64,000 nt of DNA, from positions 1 through 64,000 of the forward strand of contig JAIWNI010000031.1 of the NCBI GenBank assembly GCA_025331435.1, read 5' to 3'. Each line of letters begins with the position of its first letter. Position 1 is the first letter of the stretch. The position numbers were made by a program, and so were the translations under genes. This DNA is from Choanephora cucurbitarum (Eukaryota; Mucoromycota; Mucoromycetes; Mucorales; Choanephoraceae). This document shows positions 45,378-57,348 of this stretch, piece after piece. The notes beneath the pieces were generated by a model. That model saw only the letters and a list, made by a program, of their open reading frames with translations. It made no database searches and had not been told where the DNA came from.

Positions 45378-47362
45378 TCATGCAATGTAAGTGAAGTCAG
45401 GATGTCTGTCCCCTGCTAAATCTTTTCCACCTGCTCTGTAAATTTGATAATGTCTTGCATCGGAAGTCATGTTTAGCTTTTGTTTTGCGTCCTTCAAAAT
45501 AAAATATCGGATAATATAAACAACAGAGAGTTGTATGAAAAGCAAAACCAACATGATCATCTTGCTTGTCTTATATGCCGGACCATCTATCCAACAGAAG
45601 AATTAGTCTATCTAGTTTTGTGCTGTTATCTCCTTCCTTACCATGGAAAAACTGGTTACCGATAACGCTTCCTACGAATCCAAATGAGATAGTCGCCCCA
45701 ATAGCTATTGCTCTTCTGGTCATTCCAGCACTAATAATACATAAAATTAATTACCTTGATAGACATCTTTTTAACCAACAACCTACAAATTACTGATTGT
45801 CCAAATGACAACAAGCACTCTTCCTGCACTGACAATCACAAAAAGACCACAGCTCATCATATATCTGTCATGCGAAGTAGCGAGGGGCATTGAAATCAAG
45901 GTAATTAGGATAACTGTTGAAATTATACCAAGCATCAGAATAAATTGAGAAGCATCCCTTCGATATCCTGATAATTAGAAAATCAGTAAATAGAAACAAC
46001 TGAACAAAATGAAATCTCAATCTCTCTATACCAGAAACATAGCATAATACTATGGTAATTATAGCAACAAGAATGAACGGTATGACTATAAATAAAGCTC
46101 GTTGATCAGATGAAACTACATCTGCTTCTCTTATGACAATTAGCAAAAATACTGTTGATGCTTGTGTGATTAAAAATGAAAAGTTGGACACAATGATATA
46201 CGCATATGTCTTGAGATTGGTGAATACAGAGCCTGCTTGTTCCCAAGACCAGTCATCAAAATTTAAGATGCCAATGTCTAAGAATAAAGAGAAAGATATA
46301 ACAAACGATCGATTTTAAGATCTCAATCTATTAATCATACCATTTTCTATTCTTTGACAAATGATAGTTCGTTGTCTTTCAGTCAAAAAGTTAACATCGC
46401 TGATATCATTGGGTAGTTGCCAGAGAGAAATGAGAGCAAGCAAAATACACGGTGCCCCTTGTGAAATACACATCCTGTTTTCCTTTTATGTTAGTATTTC
46501 TTTGTCCTTGCATGCATTGTCCTATCTGTATGACTTACCAATTCCATCGATTATCTACATCTTCAACTTGATAGGTCAATACATCTCTTATACTATCAGC
46601 TAAGTAACGGAATGACCAGAAGACACCCAATCGCAAAGCCAATTGGTCTCTTGAATAGAACGTTGATATGTAATATAAAGCACAGGGTAAAAATGCTTTT
46701 GTTTGTTAACAAAAAAGAAAATAACAACAAACAAACAAAACAATTCAATATAAGCTTTGTTTTCTACTCACCTACTTCGCAAGCGTTTGAAATCAACCTG
46801 ACAACCAACGCGCTCGAGTAGCTTGTACAAATGCCCATAGAAATCGATGCAACACCCCAAATGCTTTTGAATTGACCCAAATAGAGAATTAGCTTTTGTG
46901 TGTTTGTTTATGCTATAAAGAGAAATACCATTTACCCCATTAAAGAAGCCAAAAAGTATCGGCTTTGCCATCGTCTTAGGATGACAATAAATGGTATGTT
47001 GATTAATATTGAGCAAAACTGATAGATACATGAGGCTGATACAAGATGTTGCTTTTGTACAAGTGGGTTTTTAGTGATGCCCAAAATATCAACGAAATCA
47101 TTGTTCAATCTTAGTTGCTATTTTAGAATCTAAACTGTTTAGATCCTTTGTTTACAATAGACCTGACTTACTCATCAAATGAGACAAAGAAATGAAATGC
47201 GCAAAGAATGGGCATTATGTATAAATCTAGTTTGCTTTTTTTTTACAATTAAACTCTATGCGCATTAACCATCAGACCCGCTTGTTTTTACCATATAAGT
47301 GGCACCTTACAAACAAACATGGCTCGATTAACGTCCTTCTCTTCATTTGTCCTTGTTGACAT
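45378..47362 (-). CDS. MFS transporter, allantoate-permease (ACS) type, ten exons
   Basis: No long ORF exists here. Ten exons join in phase to 471 residues: 47292-47362, 47172-47234, 46936-47109, 46772-46863, 46539-46695, 46341-46474, 46032-46277, 45787-45967, 45642-45730, 45378-45586. The start is MSTRTNEEKDVNRAMF, then CKLDLYIMPILCAFHFFVSF (TM1), GIWGVASISMGICTSYSSAL, FLPCALYYISTFYSRDQLAL, a central loop ending LNFDDWSWEQAGSVF, and the C-terminal HPDFTYIA, close to the family's xNPxFRYVL. These follow the Dal5/Tna1 anion:cation symporter pattern. The canonical LDRxNIGNA after TM1 is here FDELNNDF, so the substrate may differ or the gene may be relaxed. Confidence 0.72.
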
Positions 47363-48603
47363 AGAGATGTAATTGCACAAGCAAGTCAGGGACAAAATGA
47401 ACAATCAGGTAAAAGAAAGAGGAAAGAAAAAAAAACCTATTTACTTTTCTTCTTTTTAGTCTCAAAAAAGAAATAGTTTATATGAGCCTATTCTCTATTA
47501 AAAAGAGAGAGAAAAGACGCAGATCTTCTGCATACATAATTCTTAGAAGAGGATCAAAGGAGTCACTCTATTGAATTTTCCTGCATGCACGAAAGTGTCG
47601 TTACTTGCTTTTTTTTTGTCTTTGCAAAGATGAGAAAGTCAGATCATATGGCTACAAAGATCAGATAGTTCAAGTTCTTGATCTAGAACATGCCATTAAT
47701 GAGAAGCAGATGTGTTGTCACAGAATTGTTATTTTGAACAATATCACCAACCCCTTATTTTTTTTAAGTATAGGAAAAAACTGACAATGTGTGCCAGACT
47801 GATACATGATGTTTACTAAATATAGCTGCATGGTTCATTCACATTAAGAAAGCACAGATGAAAAGGATCATACATAGATTAAGTAGTGGCTGTTTCGGTT
47901 TGTTTAGTTGACAAAGAGATGGCCTGTGGAATACCACTGTGTTAGGCGTCGATGATAAACAATGCATTTGGACGATACCTGAAATTGGTTAAATCGAATC
48001 AAGTTAAAATATCAAACAAGTATACGAAATGTTGTTAAAACAAAGGAGAGTTATATCGTGGCCTCCTTATGTTTCCAGCTGCATTTCTATTCTTCTATAG
48101 AGTAAAAGAAAAAAGATGTCCATTCCTCTTGTGCCATTTAAAACAGTTGGAATTATGATTGCTCTTTTTTTTTGGGGTTGCGCATACTAAGTATAGTTTA
48201 AGTGGTTATTTTCTATCAAACAAATACGCTGATAGGCTGACTTTGCAGTTATTTGCTGATGTTGTCCTTCTGGCCGATGTCTGTTGACAAGGTGATTTAA
48301 TAAAGCCAAACAGACAAAGGATAACATTCGTTAATATGCTTGTTTGCTACCACCTAGTTAAATAATGATTCATGGACCAGTTCGTTCGAACAAACTCAAT
48401 AGCTGCATGCACAAACATCTTTAATAATTTCTTTTTTAGTGCCAAGGTCTATTCATTTTATCTTAAGAAAGGGATGATGTAATGCAACAATAACTATGTA
48501 AATTCAAATTTGACATTCATAAGCAAATTAGGCATATTTTATATATTGATTGTGTGTATGTATGTATATATATATATATCAAACTAGAGAAAAAAAATCA
48601 GGT
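47363..48603. other. Intergenic, nothing recognised
   Basis: About 1.2 kb, AT-rich, with poly-T runs near 47235 and 47610 and a TA-repeat (about 48560-48580) next to the 3' end of the Ser-rich gene. No supported ORF or RNA gene. Confidence 0.5.
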
Positions 48604-49827
48604 CTAAATAGAATATCTTCTGGATAAATTAGGTTGATTGGAAAGAGTACGATGTGGCAATACGAAAGATGCAAAAGAAGATGATTGTATCGGCGATGTG
48701 CTAAAAGGAGTGTTGTCGTGGAGGAACTTGTGTTGTTTTTGGTGAAAGGAGTGTTTTCTTCTGTGAGTTGGAATCCGTTTGCTATTTACACTTTTTCTTC
48801 TAATTCGAGTATTTGTTGTATTCAAGCGCACGGATGGAGCAAATGTGCAAGGTGGCTCTTTCAATTCATTTCGTGTTTTCTGAATGTCAATCTGATGACT
48901 ACTATTTTCAGATGGGGTGTTGATTGTGATAGGTGAAATAAGTGCCTTGTCAACTACCAAGTTGGTAATGGCAAACAAAATAGCCCAGACAAATGCTCCA
49001 CTCAGACTGTTATTGGGTGCATGGTAATCGTTGTTTGAAATGGATTCAAATGCGATGGATATCAAAGCATGTGGTACATGGAGTAACGGTAACAATAGTA
49101 ACGCCGACAACCGAGAGTCAAGTGATAGGCTGTTCTTCGTGTTGTTTGTGATGGTCATAATTGTGTTTATCTGGTTTCGATTAGAAGAGTTTGCACTGAC
49201 AAAACTGATACTTTGATCTGCAGATACCGGCTTGTTTGTTTCAGGAGGTGCCAAATCCCTAGAGAGAGAGTCAATCATAGCAAGAGACGTATCTAGCCTT
49301 TTGAATGATTCCATAAGCACATCCTCGGTTGCTCCTTGTTGATGGACTTGGACCGCATGGCTAGAAGAAGAAGACCTCCGGGTATGAAGAGAGACTGCTT
49401 GATGGTTGTGCTTTATATAGACAGTATTATTGGTGTTACTAGGATTGCTATAACTGCTGCTTGAAACTGCAGCGGACCTTTTGATAGCAGAAGGGTATGA
49501 TAAGGGCCTTACTGCTATCCGACTTACTCTTCTTTTCTGATGCTGACGTTGTTCAGATGACGAAGATGAAGATAGTTTTCGAACCATAGGAATACTGCCT
49601 ACAGGTTTAGGCGGAGAAACTTTAACATCGCTCTGATTGACGGCTTCATTTGCTTCTTGAATCAAACTAGAGAGTATATCAGAGATACGATCCAATTTGG
49701 CATCTTCTTCTTCACTGTCTTCGTTACTATCGGATTTGAAAAGAGATTCGGCTTGCAATGTTAAAAGCGGATCAGAATGTAGAGAAAGACCCAGATTATC
49801 GTTTTGTTGCTCGAGAGGATGCATCAT
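48604..49827 (-). CDS. Serine-rich protein with C-terminal hydrophobic segments, unknown
   Basis: Single exon, 407 residues starting MMHPLEQQNDNLG. The first 220 residues are disordered: an acidic patch (SNEDSEEEDAKLD), poly-Ser runs (VRKLSSSSSSEQRQH; RRSSSSSHAV) and Asn-rich stretches. Two hydrophobic segments follow at about 240-300 (ALLLLPLLHVPHALISIAF and GAFVWAILFAITNLVV). The tail is basic and Ser/His-rich (RRKHSFHQKQHKF), ending RRYSI. RRxS sites suggest kinase A/B-type phosphorylation. No family recognised. It could be a tail-anchored organelle protein. Frame intact, no intron evident. Confidence 0.65.
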   Translation of the reverse strand: MMHPLEQQNDNLGLSLHSDPLLTLQAESLFKSDSNEDSEEEDAKLDRISDILSSLIQEANEAVNQSDVKVSPPKPVGSIPMVRKLSSSSSSEQRQHQKRRVSRIAVRPLSYPSAIKRSAAVSSSSYSNPSNTNNTVYIKHNHQAVSLHTRRSSSSSHAVQVHQQGATEDVLMESFKRLDTSLAMIDSLSRDLAPPETNKPVSADQSISFVSANSSNRNQINTIMTITNNTKNSLSLDSRLSALLLLPLLHVPHALISIAFESISNNDYHAPNNSLSGAFVWAILFAITNLVVDKALISPITINTPSENSSHQIDIQKTRNELKEPPCTFAPSVRLNTTNTRIRRKSVNSKRIPTHRRKHSFHQKQHKFLHDNTPFSTSPIQSSSFASFVLPHRTLSNQPNLSRRYSI

Positions 49828-50871
49828 CTATAGTATAATATGTTCTGGTTGATCTTTACAATAGTTAGTGCGTAGAGCTGTATTCTATGTCTTGTTTGAA
49901 TAGAGAAGAGAAGAAGAAAAAAGTGAGAATGAAAATCAAAAATCAGTACTTCTTTAAATGCAAAAAACAGCGGATTTTCAAAAATTCCTTTTTTTGTCTT
50001 ACAGTTGTTTTTTGATGAAATTTCCATATTTATGTAGTGAAGAACCTTAGTCGTCATATGCTTCATTTATGTCGTACCTGCTTGCATTATGTGGTTTTCT
50101 GGAAATTGTTGGATGTATTTTTTATCCCTCCGAAGAGTGTGTGTTTGCGCGCCGCACAAATGTCCTGTCTTATAAGTCTTCTGATTCGAAACAGATCTTG
50201 CATTAGTGTTCTGAAATTTCAGTGACAACTATGATGCTTTGGTTATCATTACATAACTTGCCTAGCTCTAACCTTTGATACAGTTCTTTTTCTCTTTATT
50301 TGAGTGCTCTTGACTTTGTTAGTAAGATCAGTTTCAGCAGGAAAACTAGTTGTAAAACAACAAAACCTTATCTGTTGAGAAAAAAAAATCAGGTACAAAA
50401 CATTTGTATTCTCCTACTGAATCCCTTCAGTTGTCCTACAACTCAGTTAAATGATCACACGTTACTTGTCTACCAAAGCAAACTGCCAACTATGGTTAGC
50501 AAAGAAAAAAATTCCTTTCCGTCCGATCCTCTTTTTGGTTTTGGCTATCCAAATTGACAGCTCTTCATCATAAACGTGTAAACAGATGACCAATATACCT
50601 GTATCAAGTGTGTTTTCATGGGCTTATTGATACCTTAAATGACAACTCAGCATTCAAAAAAAGTGTCCTTGACTATGTCATATAGTGGTAAATACAACGT
50701 TATTTCAAACTCTCTGGCGCTGTTGTTTTCTCTTAGTAAGAAAAAAAGGGTACACAACTTTGAAAAGCAGCAGTTGGGGGAGTAGGAGGAGGGAGGGGGG
50801 TGCAAGAAAAGTCAATCAGATACTTCCCTTCCTGGTTTTTTATTCTTTGCCTATCTCCTACTAAACTGAAC
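49828..50871. other. Intergenic, nothing recognised
   Basis: About 1 kb between divergently placed genes. ORFs at 50037-50225 and 50300-50557 (+) lack motifs and look like chance. A G-rich tract (about 50774-50802) lies just before the MIC13-like leader. Confidence 0.45.
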
Positions 50872-51307
50872 ATGCCTAGAGCAAGCACTATAATAGCTGG
50901 AGCTGCACTTGTGACAGCTTTGACTTATCAATCGCGTATCAACTTGATCACACATACTGCACAGATCCAAAAAGAGATAGATCATGTCAAAGACAAAAGT
51001 GATTCCATCACACGCAAAGCTAACGAGCCACCCACTCGATTGTCTCTTCAGCGCTCTCCCAGTCCTGTCGAACGCTTTATAGACAACACAAGTCTGTATT
51101 ATAAAGTTCGACTTATTCCTTCAGGTAAGAAAGAATGAGAGAAGCATGTTAAAAGAAGTCACGCCCGACTTATATTGTCCAACAGTGAAAGAAGCATGGA
51201 ATGCACAAGTAATGCAATTTACATTTGCACTCATTCAATCAGATCTGCCCAAGAAGTGTAGTCAATTTGTTCAAAAAAATGTATTTGGAAAGCAAGATAC
51301 CATTTAG
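50872..51307 (+). CDS. MICOS subunit MIC13/MIC12-like protein
   Basis: Two exons (50872-51124, 51186-51307) give 124 residues. An N-terminal hydrophobic helix (STIIAGAALVTALTYQSRI) is followed by a polar, coiled-coil-like stretch (HTAQIQKEIDHVKDKSD). The conserved C-terminal region reads YYKVRLIPSVKEAWNAQVM then FALIQSDLPKKC. That pattern (one helix near the N-terminus, then xxPxxKDxWNxxV) matches QIL1/MIC13 and yeast Mic12/Aim5, small inner-membrane proteins that connect MICOS modules at mitochondrial crista junctions. The match is short, so other small inner-membrane proteins remain possible. It converges on SUA5, stop codons 87 bp apart. Confidence 0.62.
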
Positions 51308-51394
51308 AGAGAGAATAGATAACTGTACATTTTGAGTTTTATCTGCTTTTGAGTATATGTATATGTAAATGAAAAATAGTAACAATAAAACAAT

Positions 51395-52618
51395 CTAAAC
51401 ATCTATGATTTTGGCTGCGGCTTTTCTTAATCGATTCATGACAGCCATTCCTTCTCTATCTTCGGATATGCCTTCGACAAAGATAATGTCTACAGTGCGC
51501 TCATCCAAATCGCGCAAACCTCTAAACATACCGCGAGCCACTTCATCAGGATGACCATGACGGCCCATTTGTAAAGAAATGCAGTCAACATCATCGAGCT
51601 TACAATGTGTTTCCCAAACAGCCTCTTGACCATCCTGTGTTGTACGAAGTATGCCTACTTTGGAAATACCCACACCTGATCCCTGAACAAGTGCCAATTG
51701 CTCTTTACACACTTCATCAAATGAGTCATGTTTTCCTTCTATCAAAATGACCATGGCTTCAGGTGAATAATGACGATACTTCATACCGGGTGTTGTAGGT
51801 GCCATTTCTAGTTCTTTGTCGACAAAATGCTTTCTATATACTTGCAGCTTTTCCATGCCTTCCACTTTCTTGAGCTCTTCATAAGTCAAACCACCAGGTC
51901 TCAAAATGGCAGGCGGACTTCTTAGTCCATCCAGCACAGTACTCTCTACGCCCACATCACATAATCCACCATCCAGGATATAAGGAATTCTACCTTGTAG
52001 GTCGTGATAGACATGGCTGGCAAGAGTAGGTGATGGCTTACCAGATGAATTTGCTGAAGGCGCAGCCAAAGGAAATCCACATGCTTCTATCAAACTGCGG
52101 GCTACAGGGTGAGCAGGGAATCGAACAGCCACGGTAGGGTGGCCACAGGTGACAGAAACTGGAACAATATCGGAAGAGGGAAGAATGATAGTCAAAGGTC
52201 CAGGCCAAAATTGTCGAATGATTGATAAATAAACTGAAGGTATTGTCTTGTTGGGTAGAATGGTCTTTAACATCTCAAGCGAAGAGACGTGAACGATGAG
52301 AGGGTTGTCTTGAGGTCTGTTCTTAGCTGCAAAGATCTTGCTGACTGCATTAGCATCGAGTGCATTGGCAGCCAGACCATACACAGTCTCTGTTGGCATA
52401 CCGACAGCCTCGCCTTTTTTTAGCCAGTGAACTGCTTGGTCGATAGCTTGTTGGTCTTCTGCTGTTGCAATGACACTTGTAGCGTCTTGCTCGGGAAACT
52501 CGCTCTGGGTTGCCTTTTTGAAAGTAAAACTCTCGACATTCACTTTTTTTACTTGGGTTTCGAACATACTAAAAGAAAACAAACGGGAATAAAGAGCAGT
52601 TTTTAAGGGAAGCCGCAT
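51395..52618 (-). CDS. SUA5: Threonylcarbamoyl-AMP synthase (Sua5/YrdC family)
   Basis: Single exon. From the ATG at 52618 it gives 407 residues; a second ATG at 52567 gives 390. The YrdC core has KKGEAVGMPTETVYGLAANA, KNRPQDNPLIVHV, FWPGPLTIILP, AVRFPAHPVARSLI, PLAAPSANSSGKPSPT and VGVESTVLDG. The Sua5-specific C-terminal domain follows, with TPGMKYRHYSPEA in the linker and the ending EGMAVMNRLRKAAAKIIDV. The enzyme makes threonylcarbamoyl-AMP from threonine, bicarbonate and ATP for t6A37 of ANN-decoding tRNAs. The 17 residues between the two starts (MRLPLKTALYSRLFSFS) look like a mitochondrial presequence, so both compartments may be served from one gene. Confidence 0.94.
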   Translation of the reverse strand: MRLPLKTALYSRLFSFSMFETQVKKVNVESFTFKKATQSEFPEQDATSVIATAEDQQAIDQAVHWLKKGEAVGMPTETVYGLAANALDANAVSKIFAAKNRPQDNPLIVHVSSLEMLKTILPNKTIPSVYLSIIRQFWPGPLTIILPSSDIVPVSVTCGHPTVAVRFPAHPVARSLIEACGFPLAAPSANSSGKPSPTLASHVYHDLQGRIPYILDGGLCDVGVESTVLDGLRSPPAILRPGGLTYEELKKVEGMEKLQVYRKHFVDKELEMAPTTPGMKYRHYSPEAMVILIEGKHDSFDEVCKEQLALVQGSGVGISKVGILRTTQDGQEAVWETHCKLDDVDCISLQMGRHGHPDEVARGMFRGLRDLDERTVDIIFVEGISEDREGMAVMNRLRKAAAKIIDV

Positions 52619-53174
52619 ACAAATAGAGTTGTCCAAGTGATAGAAAAGAAAAAAAGAGATTTTTTTTTGGCACTTTAGGTTACACCTACGAGGCTCCAAG
52701 CCACTAAAAATTGATCGGAACACCAAAGTCTTATCAGATCTATTGCGGCTTTCATTAAGCTTTGAGTCTTTTTTTCTTTTTGCAGTAAGAGAAAAAGGTT
52801 TATGCATCGTAATGTCTCCTTGTTGAAGTGTCTGGAAAGTCTAAATACAGTACGGTTTTAAGGCCTGCACTTGAACAGAGTAGAGGGAGTTATTAGCTGA
52901 TTCACTGTATGGATTTAGCCCTTTCTTCGATTCAACTTAACCTGAAGCTAGCAAAAATATATGTTTTTATTTACTTGAAAAGACAAAAAAAAATGTTGCT
53001 AAAGCACACAAGCTTAAGTATGCATTTTCTACCTTTGAAAAAGAAGGGGTTTCATAGGCTCAATTTACCGCCTCGTGTAACCTGGCTGGTATGTAAAAAA
53101 AAAAGAAAAGAGAGGAGAAAGCAGGTTCCTTTCTTTTTTTAAAAAGTCTTGAATTGTTCTGAGTTGAATAGACG

Positions 53175-54694
53175 ATGGTGTCCAACTCCTTTCTCAAGAG
53201 ATTTCGAAGGCTAGATGCCTATGCAAAGACACTTGATGACTTTCGTGTTAGAACTGCCACCGGTGGCACTGGTAAATAGACTTTACAGTTCATCATCTGG
53301 TTCAATCTAACTGTTGTCATTCTACAGTAACCTTGTTTACTGGCATCACTATTCTGATTCTTGTTTTCTTTGAGGTGTTTCGATACATGACACCTATCAT
53401 GAAGTCCGAAATCATTGTTGATGGTGGCAAAATGGTATGCCCTTGACAACGAATGTACATACACAAAGGATGAACTCACGCGTTGACCATGACAGGAAAA
53501 ACTTCCTATTGCTTTCGATATCACTTTTCCTCATATCCCATGTTTCTGTAAAGTCAACCGATTTTTTTTCTAATATCATTTGAGCTAATATCCTTGATAG
53601 CACTTAGCTTGGATGTTATGGACGAAAGTGGAGAACACATCAGCGAATATGATCATGATGTATACAAAGAGAGATTAGATCAACAGGGCAACAGCATTAT
53701 CAAAGAAAAGTCAGAAGGCAGGTTTGCTTGACAGAAGCATATTTAGCAGGAGACTGACTTAGAAACAAAAAGATTTGCGCAACAATGCAGCAAAATTAGC
53801 TATGGAACATGGTGATCAAGTGCCTGATAATTACTGTGGACCTTGTTATGGTGCTAATACTAACAACGAAAACCCTTGCTGTAATACGTGTGAAGAGGTG
53901 CAGCGCGCATATACAGAAAAGGGCTGGAGTGCTGATGTAGATAGTTTTGAACAGGTAAAGAAAAGAGGGGGAACCCATTCAGTTTGAATTTTAAACATCT
54001 TGGTAAATAGTGTGTACGTGAAGGCTGGAAAGAAAAGACACAAGCGCAATCAAGAGAAGGTTGTCGTATTCATGGTACACTTTCAGTCAACAAATTACGT
54101 GGCAACTTTCACTTTTCTGCTGGTCGTGCTTTCAACAACGGAAGATCCCATATCCATGATATGTCTTCCTTCTTGACCAATGAATACGGTCAAAACTTTA
54201 TTCATCATATTAACCATCTTCAATTTGGTACACATGAATACAATATTGAAAAGCAAAAGCGAACAAAATCAAAGGACATCATTCATCCTCTGGACGGTAC
54301 AAAGGCAGGCACAACACAAAGTAGGTTTATACCATCATTTGTTTGAACCCATCTTGAGACTGACTGTGAACATCTAGCTGCTGCCATGCATCAATACTTT
54401 TTGAAGATTGTGCCTACTGAATTCGATTTTATTAGTGGCAAACACCTTCGTACCTTCCAATACTCTGTCAGCAAACAAGACCAAATAGTAGACCATGGCG
54501 GAGGACTTCCAGGTGTCTTCTTCATGCTCAACTATTCACCAATGCGCATCATCTATTCAGAAACGAGACCTACATTCGGCAGTTTCTTAACAAATGTGTG
54601 TGGTATCATTGGAGGTATCTTTAGCGTAGCTAGCATTATTGACAGTGCGCTTTACAGAGCCGAAAAGATATCCAAACAAAGAAAAGCAATGTAA
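53175..54694 (+). CDS. ERV46: ERGIC/COPII vesicle cargo receptor Erv46
   Basis: Seven exons (53175-53271, 53328-53434, 53496-53547, 53601-53717, 53773-53954, 54011-54320, 54378-54694) give 393 residues. It starts with the cytosolic LKRFRRLDAYAKTLDDFRV and a TM helix (VTLFTGITILILVFFEVF). The lumenal domain follows with SLDVMDESGEHISEY, YCGPCYGA...CCNTCEEVQ, EGCRIHGTLSVNKLRGNFH and GLPGVFFMLNYSPM, then the second TM (FLTNVCGIIGGIFSVASIID). With Erv41 it cycles between ER and Golgi and retrieves cargo. Intron 4 fits the frame only as a GC..AG intron (53718-53772); the nearby GT at 53722 breaks the conserved frame. Confidence 0.92.
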
Positions 54695-54750
54695 ATAAAG
54701 AGGCTATTTGAAATTGTGGTTTGCATATGAAAAAAGTAGATTTGTGTTAC

Positions 54751-54926
54751 CTTTCATTAATGACTTGCGCGATAATACCCGGTTCTTTCTCGGAATCTTT
54801 CATCTTCTTGTTGTCATTTGATATCCGAGAATAGGCTTCAAAGCAATCAAAGTTCACAGGCGGTTGGATCTTTTCGGTTTTTTCCCATACATATTCGGTG
54901 TGTGCATAGTTTGAAAGAATCAAGAT
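54751..54926 (-). pseudogene. Orphan coding-like exon, unknown
   Basis: An open frame of 58 codons without ATG, from just after a TGA at 54929 to a good splice donor (AG|GTAACA) at 54751. It reads NYAHTEYVWEKTEKIQPPVN then CFEAYSRISNDNKKMKDSEK, a protein-like composition. The next exon would have to lie in the ERV46 3' end, where none is seen. I take it as a stranded exon from a decayed gene. Confidence 0.35.
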
Positions 54927-55153
54927 TCAGTGTGTACAATGCGAATGGTCAATGAATGAAAATTGAAGCAGTTTTGATCAGTCTTATACTTGTGTCTTCT
55001 AGCGAGTGGAGATAAGAAGCTCATAAAGAGGCTATTGATGTACTTGTTATTATTTGAAGTTCATTTGAATAAGGCGAATTAAAAACAAAATATCAAAGGA
55101 AAGGATGAATGTACTTTTACAACAAAATAAATTAATGTGTCTAACAAGAAAGG

Positions 55154-55537
55154 CTACTTGTTCAAAACAGTATTAATTGTACTGCAAGCAGGCTTGACGT
55201 CTTTCAAAAATGATGCCACTCCTGTGTTTTTGGACATGATCAGGTCAAAAATAGGTTGACTACCTAAGTCATGTATTGATAGATCATTACAAAAAAATAT
55301 CATGGTTATAGCTAAACCAGACTAAAACAAAAAAAAAAGAAGAGCAACTAGTGAGAGAAGTTGAACAGAATTGATTTAGGACTTAGAGTATGACAAGTTA
55401 TGTGTTTCCCAGGCATTCGTCCCAGCAACAAGAATCAAATTGTTTAATTTAGTGAAATTACTTGTCAGTCTAAATAAAGAGTCTTGCCAAAAGTCAAAAG
55501 AGATCTTCACCGCAATGCTTATAAAGACATCAGCCAT
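55154..55537 (-). CDS. Putative small two-exon gene, unknown
   Basis: The last exon is convincing: after a long T-rich acceptor (TTTTTTTTGTTTTAG) at 55322, 56 codons run open to TAG at 55154. They read SGLAITMIFFCNDLSIHDLG, then PIFDLIMSKNTGVASFLKDV and a Cys/Asn-rich end. Upstream, an ATG at 55537 opens MADVFISIAVKISFDFWQDS and onward for about 55 codons. The donor joining the two is unclear, because the only phase-0 option is a weak GTTGCT after LNNLIL. I know no family. Not in a repeat. Start and splice are uncertain. Confidence 0.4.
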
Positions 55538-55823
55538 CAATTTCTATACCGCGTGCAAAGGAAATGATTGATATCATTCATGTGATTGCGCTAGATAGTC
55601 CTTGTCCTGGATTCAGCTAATTGTAATAACATCGCGCTAATTCCGATAAACTAACTGCATTGAAGTAATTTTGCTTTTCCTGATGCCGGAAACCATGTAC
55701 ATGATGGAGCTTTATGACTCAAAATATTAAAAAGAGGAGTAGGGCAAACGATATTGATTTTCGTGTAGTCTTAAAATTCGGATAATTACGCTTATGGCAT
55801 GTGAAAAGATGGTCTTCTTTTGA

Positions 55824-57348
<1,525 letters not shown>

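Noticed and set aside
45480..46603. Plus-strand ORFs of 60-80 codons
   Set aside because: They lie antisense to the exons and introns of the MFS transporter, which explains this stretch in full.
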